The notes beneath the pieces were generated by a model. That model was not told where the DNA came from and searched no databases. It saw only the letters and a program-made list of their open reading frames with translations. The position numbers and the translations under genes were made by a program. This document shows positions 57,791 to 64,000 of a stretch of 64,000 bases of DNA, in pieces (positions within the stretch are counted from its first letter, which is position 1; the number at the start of each line of letters is the position of its first letter). The stretch comes from CBINFS01 sp966250015 (lineage in GTDB: Bacteria > Bacteroidota > Rhodothermia > Rhodothermales > DASSAV01). The DNA lies in NCBI GenBank assembly GCA_966250015.1, contig CBINFS010000002.1:227285-291284 (forward strand). The letters are read 5' to 3'.

Positions 57791-58777
57791 TCAGGGAAAG
57801 CGTCGCAATCTCGTCGTGACCAGCACGACCTCTGCCAGCAGCAGGAGCAGCGCGGGCCACAAAAAGGTGGCGTAGCGTTCCTCAATGTCGGTATAGATAC
57901 GCTCTTCGATACGCGTCTTCTCGAGCTCGCCGATTTCTTCGTAAATGGAGCGGAGCGCGTCCTTGTTTGTCGCCCGGAAGTAGCGTCCTCCCGTATTGCT
58001 CGCGACCTTCTTGAGCATGTCTTCGTCGATCTCGACGGGCACCATCTGCACCTGTCGCCCGGCGAAAGGATGATCGATGATGAACGGCGCCTCGCCGTGT
58101 GTGCCGACGCCGATGGCGTAGACTCTTACTCCAAGCGAAGCGGCGACCTCGGACGCCGTTATCGGGTCGATCTCGCCGCGGTTGTTTTGCCCGTCCGTGA
58201 GCAGAATCAAAACCTTGCTGACGGCTTCCGAGTCTTTGAGGCGGTTTACCCCCATTGCCAGCGCGGTGCCGATGGCCGTTCCGTCTTCGATGGCCCCCAC
58301 CTCGACGCGAGCGAGCATTTGCTGGAGGAAAGCGTAATCCAGCGTGAGGGGAGTCTGCGTGAAGGCCTTGGCGGCGAAAACGATGAGGCCTACACGGTCA
58401 GAAATCCGGCTATCGATGAATTCGCTCGCGACGTCACGGGCAGCCTCGAACCGGTTCGGCTGGAAGTCCTGCGCTCGCATGGAGGTCGAGGTGTCGAGGA
58501 CGAGCATGATGTCGACGCCTTCCGCGTATCGTTCCTGCGAGACGTCTCGTTCCTGTGGGCGAGCCAGGGCGAGCACGCCCAGCACGATGGCAGCGGAGCG
58601 CAGAACGGCCGGAAGTCCCCGCAGACGTCCCCATATGGTCTTCGGAGCCGTGAGCGCCGGCTTGATGTTGCTGAAATGCAGTCCCCCGGGCTTACGCCGG
58701 GCCTGCCACCACTGCCAGAGGATCGGCACTGGCGCCAGCACGAGCAGAAAGAGCCATCCGGGCTGAGCAAACTGCAT
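57791..58777 (-). CDS. batA: BatA: von Willebrand factor A membrane protein
   Basis: 328 residues. N-terminal membrane helices (about 8-25 and 58-75), a VWA domain with an intact MIDAS (DTSTS, then DGTAIGTA and TDGQNNRG), and a C-terminal helix (about 300-320). It starts MQFAQPGWLFLL, the usual BatA beginning. It is 26 bp before batB and 61 bp after the sirtuin gene on the same strand. Confidence 0.92.
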   Translation of the reverse strand: MQFAQPGWLFLLVLAPVPILWQWWQARRKPGGLHFSNIKPALTAPKTIWGRLRGLPAVLRSAAIVLGVLALARPQERDVSQERYAEGVDIMLVLDTSTSMRAQDFQPNRFEAARDVASEFIDSRISDRVGLIVFAAKAFTQTPLTLDYAFLQQMLARVEVGAIEDGTAIGTALAMGVNRLKDSEAVSKVLILLTDGQNNRGEIDPITASEVAASLGVRVYAIGVGTHGEAPFIIDHPFAGRQVQMVPVEIDEDMLKKVASNTGGRYFRATNKDALRSIYEEIGELEKTRIEERIYTDIEERYATFLWPALLLLLAEVVLVTTRLRRFP

Positions 58778-58838
58778 CTACTTTATCAATTAACGTGTTG
58801 ATTAACAAACGAATACACCATTAGGTACCGGGTACCTC

Positions 58839-59603
58839 TCATCCGGCTCGAAGTGCCCGGACGGCTTCGACGAGCTGCGGAAGCACTTCACCGGCCTTGC
58901 CGAGGATGACCTCGTCGCACGAATCCGCGATTGCACTTGGCTGGACGTTGATCTCGACGAGGTAAGCGCCTGCGCCGGCTGCAATCCCCGGGATTCCGGC
59001 TGCCGGATACACGATCGCGCTGGTTCCTATGCTCAGGAAGACGTCGGATCGGTACGCCGCGTCAGTGGCCTTTGCCATCGCTCCCTCGGGCAGAAACTCA
59101 CCGAACCAGACGACGTCGGGCCGGATCAACCCTCCACATTCGGAGCACACGGCCGGCATCCCGTCCGCAATCGGCGCCATCTCCCCTTCGGTAGCCTCCT
59201 TCTTGCACCGGATGCAGTAGCTTCGCATGATATTCCCGTGCAGCTCCACCACGTTGCGGCTACCGGCCCGGCGGTGCAGGTTGTCGACGTTCTGCGTGAC
59301 CAGGGTGAAGTCCGGTATGAGGTTCTCGAGGTCAACGAGGGCGTAGTGCCCGGGATTTGGCCTGGTCTCGTTGATCACGGCCTTTCGGTGGGCATACCAT
59401 CCCTGAACCAGCCGGGGATTTTGGAGGAAGGCGTTTACGTTGGCGAGCTCCTCAGGCTTGAACTGTTGCCACAGCCCACCTTCGTCACGGAACGTCGGAA
59501 CGCCGCTTTCGGCACTTATCCCGGCTCCGGTCAGCACAGTCACGTGTTCGGCTTCGCTGAGCCGCCGGGTAAGCTCGGATGTAAAGGGCGCACGATCAGA
59601 CAT
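58839..59603 (-). CDS. cobB: Sirtuin, SIRT5/CobB-like NAD-dependent deacylase
   Basis: 254 residues from the ATG at 59603 (an extension of seven residues is possible). The motifs are GAGISAESGVPTFRDEGGLW, TQNVDNLHRRAG, the catalytic ELHGN and two zinc Cys pairs (CIRC, CSEC). The class III signature Tyr-x-x-Arg is present (WYAHRKAV). In SIRT5 and E. coli CobB it recognises succinyl- or malonyl-lysine, so desuccinylase activity is likely beside deacetylation. It lies inside the Bat/DUF58 gene run, 28 bp after a BatD-like gene and 61 bp before batA, and is probably co-transcribed. That placement is unusual. Confidence 0.93.
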   Translation of the reverse strand: MSDRAPFTSELTRRLSEAEHVTVLTGAGISAESGVPTFRDEGGLWQQFKPEELANVNAFLQNPRLVQGWYAHRKAVINETRPNPGHYALVDLENLIPDFTLVTQNVDNLHRRAGSRNVVELHGNIMRSYCIRCKKEATEGEMAPIADGMPAVCSECGGLIRPDVVWFGEFLPEGAMAKATDAAYRSDVFLSIGTSAIVYPAAGIPGIAAGAGAYLVEINVQPSAIADSCDEVILGKAGEVLPQLVEAVRALRAG

Positions 59604-59631
59604 TGGTACTAAGTAAATCGGCAAAACCGGG

Positions 59632-60654
59632 CTAGTTCTCAGTGGAGGCTGAAACCGGGGCTTCCTGTTCCGGAGCGGGGTGCAACGTCGTTTCGATTCG
59701 AGTCAACACGGATTCCGTATCCCGAAGAACGTCCCTGCCTTCGCCGGGGGCGGGGCGGACGTCGGCAAACTTGACCAGGTCGGCACGCGTCAGGACGGAT
59801 TGCAAGAGCAAAACCGTCTCTTTATCAAAACCGGGCCTTTCGGAATGGCGCCGCACCAGGAGAATCAGCTCTCGCGTAGTCGTCTCGAGCGCGGGGATCC
59901 GGAGGCGGCGCTCAATGTACGTCCGAAGCAGGTCCGATAGCTCAACGTAGAACGGTTTTATGGCAACATCCTGGTACAGATCGACCTGTTCGAGCCGTTT
60001 CAGTCGAGCCATCGCCTCGTCGAAGGGTGAAACCTCCGGATCATACCGTTCGCCTATGGGGATCGGGACCGAATCACGCTTGAGCTTACGTGTGTATCGC
60101 ATCAGCAGCCCCACGACGATTGTCGCGAGGGCAGCGAGTGCGATCCACGGCCACCAGTTTCTCGGAAAGTCGATCAGCGGCGCCAGATCCCGGATTTCAC
60201 CCGCATCTTTCGGAACGAGCGAACGCACCTTGACGAAAAGCGGTTGAGACGAAGCGGTGAAGGTTTGGCCGTCGCCCGTAAAGGTGACTTCTACCGGGAG
60301 CACGATGGCGGTATCGAGCGCAAACGTGGTGACTTCGAAGACGAGGCTGTCGACCTGCATGCCGGCGGTGGTCGTCCGGGTAAACGTGGATTTTGCAGCT
60401 CGCGCCGGATCGACGAACTCGAGGTCACCCAGGGTTGAATCTGGCCAGGTAGTCGGCAGGTTGGCCGTGAGGCTGGGATCGTGTTCGGCAACCAGTGAGA
60501 AATAGAACCGGTCGCCGACGGCTACACTGTCTTCCGAAACGTATCCTCGCACGTGTTGCGCCCGCACCGGCACACCCGACGCAACGACGAGGAACACGAT
60601 CGCCGGTATCAATAAACGTGTGACGAGGTATTTGAAGACAGGCGCCATTTCCAT
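59632..60654 (-). CDS. BatD-like/DUF4381-like membrane protein of the Bat operon
   Basis: 340 residues. A signal peptide ends near VRAQ. A periplasmic Ig-like domain follows (SEDSVAVGDRFYFSLVAEHD to about residue 150), resembling one BatD module. A membrane helix (WWPWIALAALATIVVGLLMRY, about 168-188) and a cytoplasmic helical domain with EVSPFDEAMARLKRLE and FYVELSDLLRTYIERRLRI complete it. The stop-start overlap of one base with the DUF58 gene upstream shows tight coupling. Its position matches the small membrane gene often found between DUF58 and batA. Confidence 0.82.
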   Translation of the reverse strand: MEMAPVFKYLVTRLLIPAIVFLVVASGVPVRAQHVRGYVSEDSVAVGDRFYFSLVAEHDPSLTANLPTTWPDSTLGDLEFVDPARAAKSTFTRTTTAGMQVDSLVFEVTTFALDTAIVLPVEVTFTGDGQTFTASSQPLFVKVRSLVPKDAGEIRDLAPLIDFPRNWWPWIALAALATIVVGLLMRYTRKLKRDSVPIPIGERYDPEVSPFDEAMARLKRLEQVDLYQDVAIKPFYVELSDLLRTYIERRLRIPALETTTRELILLVRRHSERPGFDKETVLLLQSVLTRADLVKFADVRPAPGEGRDVLRDTESVLTRIETTLHPAPEQEAPVSASTEN

Positions 60655-61529
60655 CAGCGGGAGCGGTTTCGGCGGCGGAAAAACTCTATGAGCGGCTCGA
60701 CGTAGCTTTCGTCCGTTCGGACGGCTATGGTATCGACACGGGCGCGCCGGAGGGTTTCCAGTGTTTCGTAACGGCGGGCACGAGCGGCCTCCGTGAAGGT
60801 CTGTCTTACCTGTCCGTTCTTCGTATCAACCACTACGGTTTGCCCGGTTTCGGCGTCCGTCAGGTGTACAAGACCGATGGGAGGCAGTTCCTCTTCGCGT
60901 GTATCCTGGAGGTACACGGCGATGGTATCGTGTCGGCGTGCGACGGCATTGAGAACCTGCTCGTAGCCTCCATCGAAAAAGTCACTGACGAGTATCACGA
61001 TGGACCTCCTGTGGAGGACGCGCAGCACGTGGTTCAGCGCGCTGGTGAGATTCGTGCCTCGCGACCCGGCGCTGTGCGCGAAAAGGTCCCGAATGAGCCT
61101 GAGCACGTGGCGGCGGCCTTTTTTCGGCGGTACGTAAAGCTCGACCTGGTCCGAAAACAACAGCATGCCGACCTTGTCGTTGTTTTTGATGGCGCTGAAG
61201 GCGATGATGGCACAGATCTCGGCGGCTACTTCACGCTTGAACTTCTCGCGGGACCCGAAATTTTCGGAGCCGGATACGTCCACCACGAGCATCAGGGTTT
61301 GCTCGCGCTCTTCCTCAAAGATTTTTACGTGGGTTTCTCCCGTCCGCGCGGAGACGTTCCAATCGATGCTTCGAATGTCGTCCCCCACCTGATAGGGACG
61401 CACTTCGGCAAAAGCAATGCCCCTGCCTTTGAAGGCCGAAAGATACTCTCCTCCAAAAACGTTATTGACGAGCCCTTTAGTACGTATCTCGATCCGGCGG
61501 ATCCGTTTAAATAATTCTTTCGGGATCAT
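60654..61529 (-). CDS. DUF58 family protein with VWA-like fold
   Basis: 291 residues, no signal peptide. The DUF58 hallmark GRGIAFAEVRPYQVGDDIRSIDWNVSARTGETHVK is at about residues 35-69, followed by a VWA-type metal motif DVSGSENFG. DUF58 genes usually stand next to a MoxR AAA+ ATPase gene, which is thought to act on the VWA partner. Here the upstream 180 bp hold no gene and no moxR follows elsewhere in the window. It is the first gene of the Bat operon. Confidence 0.92.
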   Translation of the reverse strand: MIPKELFKRIRRIEIRTKGLVNNVFGGEYLSAFKGRGIAFAEVRPYQVGDDIRSIDWNVSARTGETHVKIFEEEREQTLMLVVDVSGSENFGSREKFKREVAAEICAIIAFSAIKNNDKVGMLLFSDQVELYVPPKKGRRHVLRLIRDLFAHSAGSRGTNLTSALNHVLRVLHRRSIVILVSDFFDGGYEQVLNAVARRHDTIAVYLQDTREEELPPIGLVHLTDAETGQTVVVDTKNGQVRQTFTEAARARRYETLETLRRARVDTIAVRTDESYVEPLIEFFRRRNRSR

Positions 61530-61635
61530 GGGGTTCGGTTATGCAGGGTGCCAGGCTTGGCACAGCAATTTGTACGCGCGCCGTGCTGAGAAAACAATGT
61601 AAAACCTGCGCGAGCAACAAAAAATCCTTATCCGG

Positions 61636-61662
61636 TAACCCCGGCGTGGCATGCCGGGGCTC
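61636..61662 (-). terminator. Probable terminator of the small gene at 61710
   Basis: CCCCGGC and GCCGGGG form a 7-bp stem with a 7-nt loop. On the minus strand a T6 run follows about 13 bases later, so it is imperfect. Confidence 0.45.
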
Positions 61663-61709
61663 GGGAGCCTTTTAGAAAGGTAGCAACCTGCAACGGAGAA
61701 TCCGCCCGT

Positions 61710-62051
61710 TCAGTTCATCAGGGACCAGTCGTCGACGCATCGGTAGTACTGTTCCTGTAACTTGATTTTCCGGCGCCTGGCGATGGCATCGCGGATTGCG
61801 CGCCTGGTGGCGATAGTTGCCTTATTTATTACCTCATCACTTTTTCCGGTAAAAACAAAACCACCGGCAAAAGCGTGGGATCTATCGTCGCGCCGTTTGC
61901 CGAGGTCGAGCGCCTTTCTACGCGTGATCCGTTTCGCGTCGAAAAACCGGCATAGTAGTAACTCATCCCGCGAGCCGGCCTCTACCACGTAGATCTGCTT
62001 CCCTCTGGCTGTCCCGGCATTCTCTATCAAATAATAGTGATGCATCTTCAT
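61710..62051 (-). CDS. Small basic protein, unknown
   Basis: 113 residues, strongly basic, with no signal peptide. It begins with a strand pattern (HHYYLIENAGTARGKQIYVVEAG) and ends in an Arg/Lys-rich helix (ATRRAIRDAIARRRKIKLQEQ) before a Tyr/Asp/Trp tail. A GGGAGAG stretch abuts the ATG. I recognise no family. Basic helices suggest nucleic-acid contact, but that is only a guess. It stands alone between the Bat operon and purQ. Confidence 0.6.
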   Translation of the reverse strand: MKMHHYYLIENAGTARGKQIYVVEAGSRDELLLCRFFDAKRITRRKALDLGKRRDDRSHAFAGGFVFTGKSDEVINKATIATRRAIRDAIARRRKIKLQEQYYRCVDDWSLMN

Positions 62052-62336
62052 CTCTCCCTGGGACCGCAGGATACATCTTGAGTTATTTTCTGTCGTATTC
62101 CCGAATTAGGGGTATGCGCAAATTTAACAAATACATAAATTGTGCCGAATGTGACAGATGGGCGATCCTGGATCGTCGATTTCACACGATAAAACCTTTT
62201 TCTCGCTAAGCCATTGAAGGGAGCGGGCCGGTTGCTTCGGGCGGAAAAAAGAGCGTGAACGATTAAATCGTCGTCGCAAAAATCCGTAAGTTTACCGACC
62301 TGCAGGCAACATCTAAACTGATAGTTTACTCCGTTT

Positions 62337-63044
62337 ATGTCGATTACTTTTGGGGTCATCGTTTTTCCGGGATCCAACTGCGATCACGACGCCTACCACG
62401 CGGCAAAGCACGTCTTTGGGCAGGACGCCCGGTTCATCTGGCACAAGGAGAGGCAGTTGGGAGACGTGGACGTCGTCATTCTGCCGGGTGGTTTTTCGTA
62501 TGGTGACTACCTGCGCGCCGGCGCCATTGCCCGGTTTTCACCAATCATGCAGGACGTCGTTCGGTTTGCGAATGAGGGCGGACTGGTAGCCGGTATTTGC
62601 AACGGGTTTCAGGTACTCTGTGAGAGCCACCTGCTGCCCGGTGCGCTGATGCGGAATGCCTCACTCCGGTTTGCCTGCAAGGATACGTATTTACGGGTCG
62701 AAAGTACGGATACGCCGTTTACATCCGCCGCCGTCGAGGGGCAGGTTCTCCGTTTCCCGATCGCACACGGTGAGGGGAATTATTACGCCAGCGACGACGT
62801 GCTCGACCGTCTGGAGGCAAACGGACAGGTGATTCTCCGGTACTGTGACCCGAACGGTAACGTTACGGCGGACGCCAATCCCAATGGTTCGGCGCGAAAC
62901 ATTGCCGGGATCGTCAACGAACGACGGAACGTCCTGGGCATGATGCCTCATCCGGAGCGGTGTGTTGAGCCGGTGTTGGGCGGAGATGACGGTGCTGTGT
63001 TTTTCCGCTCCATCATCAACCACTTCGTATCCGAATACGCCTGA
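62337..63044 (+). CDS. purQ: Phosphoribosylformylglycinamidine synthase subunit PurQ
   Basis: 235 residues, the glutaminase subunit of FGAM synthase. It has ITFGVIVFPGSNCDHDAY, an LPGGFSYGDYLRAGAIA loop, the nucleophile motif GICNGFQVL (Cys), and the catalytic His and Glu in MMPHPERCVEP. It supplies ammonia to PurL for step 4 of purine synthesis, with PurS as a linker. purL and purS are not in the window. The ATG follows a possible TTTACC-17-TAAACT promoter. Confidence 0.97.
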   Translation: MSITFGVIVFPGSNCDHDAYHAAKHVFGQDARFIWHKERQLGDVDVVILPGGFSYGDYLRAGAIARFSPIMQDVVRFANEGGLVAGICNGFQVLCESHLLPGALMRNASLRFACKDTYLRVESTDTPFTSAAVEGQVLRFPIAHGEGNYYASDDVLDRLEANGQVILRYCDPNGNVTADANPNGSARNIAGIVNERRNVLGMMPHPERCVEPVLGGDDGAVFFRSIINHFVSEYA

Positions 63045-63064
63045 GCGAAAGGGCTGTCAACGTT

Positions 63065-63691
63065 ATGTACCCTCTCTCCGCCGCTCCCGCCACGCTCATT
63101 CTCCTCATCGTGAATGTGCTGGTGAGCGTGTATGCCCTGTTTCTGGACCCATCGCTGATCGAGCGGTTTTCGTTCAGGCCAAAGCAGATCCTCGTCAACC
63201 GGGAGTATTTCCGGCTTCTTTCGGCGGGTTTCGTGCACGTGGGGATCGCGCACCTCGCGTTCAACATGTTCACCCTGTACTTTTTTGGCCCCTATCTCGA
63301 GGTGCGGCTGGGGACGCCGTCCTTTCTGATTCTCTACTTCGGCTCCGAGCTTGCCGCGCACGGCCTCTCGCTCTTCCTGCATCAGAAGAACGAGAGCTAC
63401 GCGGCCGTCGGGGCGTCCGGGGCAATCAGCGGGGTGGTGTTCGGATTCTGCCTGTTTGAGCCCTTCGCCATTCTTCGCATCTTTTTTATACCGGTGGACA
63501 TACCGGCCTATCTCTTTGCGATCGGGTACGTCGTGATCTCCATCCTGGCCATGCGGAGAGCGCAGCAGGATGGATTTACGGGGGGTATTGCCCACGAGGC
63601 GCATCTCGGCGGAGCCCTGGGAGGGCTGCTTCTGACCATCCTGCTCGAACCGGGGGTCATACAGGGCTTCCTCAACGAATTCGGACTTTGA
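63065..63691 (+). CDS. Rhomboid-family intramembrane serine protease
   Basis: 208 residues with six predicted membrane helices. The catalytic Ser is in GASGAISG (about residues 118-125) and the catalytic His in AHEAHLGGALGG (about 178-189). The HxxxN pattern of helix 2 (HLAFNMFTLYFFG) is also present. Rhomboids cut membrane proteins inside the bilayer; the substrate is unknown. It begins 20 bp after purQ and is probably co-transcribed with it. Confidence 0.93.
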   Translation: MYPLSAAPATLILLIVNVLVSVYALFLDPSLIERFSFRPKQILVNREYFRLLSAGFVHVGIAHLAFNMFTLYFFGPYLEVRLGTPSFLILYFGSELAAHGLSLFLHQKNESYAAVGASGAISGVVFGFCLFEPFAILRIFFIPVDIPAYLFAIGYVVISILAMRRAQQDGFTGGIAHEAHLGGALGGLLLTILLEPGVIQGFLNEFGL

Positions 63692-63775
63692 GGCGCTTTT
63701 TCCAATTGCCGTTATTCAAAAAAGCGCTTTTGTGGCGAAATGATGAAGGACCTAACTGATTGCCGTTATTGAACC

Positions 63776-63804
63776 TTGCATAATTGTCAGGCGTGCGGTA
63801 TATT
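63776..63804 (+). promoter_or_regulatory. Sigma70-like promoter of a candidate small RNA
   Basis: TTGCAT and TATATT are separated by exactly 17 bp. The predicted start is near 63811. Confidence 0.65.
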
Positions 63805-63810
63805 TGGTCA

Positions 63811-63908
63811 CCTCACGCCGCCGAGTACCTGATTGTGGGTACTGATTCAGTCGCGCGATACCATGGGCACCAAAAGGCTCGGCTTTCGAACAGGCCGGGC
63901 TTTTTTGT
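63811..63908 (+). ncRNA. Candidate small RNA of about 100 nt
   Basis: A promoter-like pair lies 7 bases upstream. Inside is a hairpin AGTACC/GGTACT, and the 3' end is an intrinsic terminator: GCTCGGC/GCCGGGC followed by TTTTTT. No ribosome-binding site with a good frame is seen. A 63-residue frame crosses the region, but it runs through the promoter and terminator. It could instead be a riboswitch-like leader of a gene beyond the window. It is not a tRNA: there is no TTCRA T-loop. Confidence 0.5.
63877..63908 (+). terminator. Terminator of the candidate small RNA
   Basis: GCTCGGC pairs with GCCGGGC (one T-G pair), followed by six T. Confidence 0.85.
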
Positions 63909-64000
63909 CGATTGGCCTCTCCCCTTCGTGCCCTGCATTTTCCAACGTGTGAATATCTTGTGGACAGGTTGTTGACTACTTGGGTGTTCCGGCTGTTGAC

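Larger units (their letters stand above)
63692..64000. other. Right-edge intergenic region
   Basis: 309 bp with no gene visible. A direct repeat TTGCCGTTATT occurs at about 63706 and 63760. After it comes a promoter-terminator unit (63776-63908). The last 90 bases are AT-richer, but I see no clear start of another gene. Confidence 0.5.

Noticed and set aside
62048..62377. 109-residue minus-strand frame upstream of purQ
   Set aside because: It overlaps the purQ start and the small gene's upstream region and has no coding features.
63790..63880. Possible tRNA ending in CACCA
   Set aside because: No T-loop TTCRA, no anticodon stem and no matching acceptor arms.
63784..63975. 63-residue frame near the right edge
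   Set aside because: It runs through a promoter -10 element and an intrinsic terminator and has no recognisable features.
63945..64000. Possible DnaA boxes (TGTGGACA, TTGTTGAC)
   Set aside because: The matches to TTATCCACA are poor, and no dnaA or dnaN is visible; an origin cannot be supported.

Overview
The window reads as a chromosomal, mostly housekeeping segment of a fairly GC-rich member of the Bacteroidota/Rhodothermota side of the FCB group. The strongest pointers are a 2,651-residue SprA (the outer-membrane translocon of the type IX secretion system), a TonB-dependent receptor with a carboxypeptidase-regulatory-like N-terminal domain, a full Bat (Bacteroides aerotolerance) gene set, and the gene order thrS-infC-rpmI-rplT-pheS-pheT-zapA-rny. 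Several upstream regions carry TTGACA/TATAAT-type promoters and Shine-Dalgarno sequences. That is unlike typical Bacteroidia and fits a deep lineage such as Rhodothermales; this placement is an inference. I see no phage, plasmid, transposase, CRISPR array or rRNA operon.

Layout. 1-6.8 kb (+): the 3' part of mutS2, a D-2-hydroxyacid dehydrogenase, and a heterodimeric ABC exporter whose two half-transporter genes flank RNase Z. 6.9-10.4 kb (-): a thioredoxin-TPR chaperedoxin and ccmF. 10.5-21.3 kb (-): a translation and cell-division block comprising tRNA-Val, thrS, infC, rpmI, rplT, a Phe-containing leader ORF, pheS, pheT, a coiled-coil protein, zapA, a structured non-coding segment and rny. 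21.5-28.3 kb: nitroreductase, a small envelope protein, endonuclease V, a TonB receptor, an intergenic interspersed-repeat cluster and proS. 28.5-38.8 kb: envelope proteins (a Tyr/Asp-rich lipoprotein with Ser/Arg repeats and a FadL-like porin), mltG, chorismate mutase, tsaD, a LytR_C protein with rsfS, and lipB. 38.9-46.8 kb (-): sprA. 47.2-53.1 kb: an SDR enzyme, then dnaX-ybaB-recR and tdk with two tandem RDD membrane proteins. 53.2-61.5 kb (-): the Bat operon, with a DUF58 protein, a BatD-like protein and an embedded sirtuin but no adjacent moxR. 61.7-64 kb: an orphan small gene, purQ, a rhomboid protease and a candidate small RNA.

The most interesting points are regulatory. pheS is preceded by what looks like a classical attenuator: a 19-codon ORF translationally coupled to rplT and containing W-R-F-S-F, then a 1:2 hairpin, then a terminator just before pheS. 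infC appears to start at AUC behind a good Shine-Dalgarno sequence. A long hairpin sits just upstream of rpmI. The zapA-rny gap holds a terminator-ended structured RNA candidate in the place where some bacteria carry 6S RNA. A promoter-plus-terminator unit of about 100 nt lies near the right edge. No wholly new multi-gene system is evident. The Bat operon with an embedded SIRT5-like sirtuin is the most unusual gene neighbourhood.
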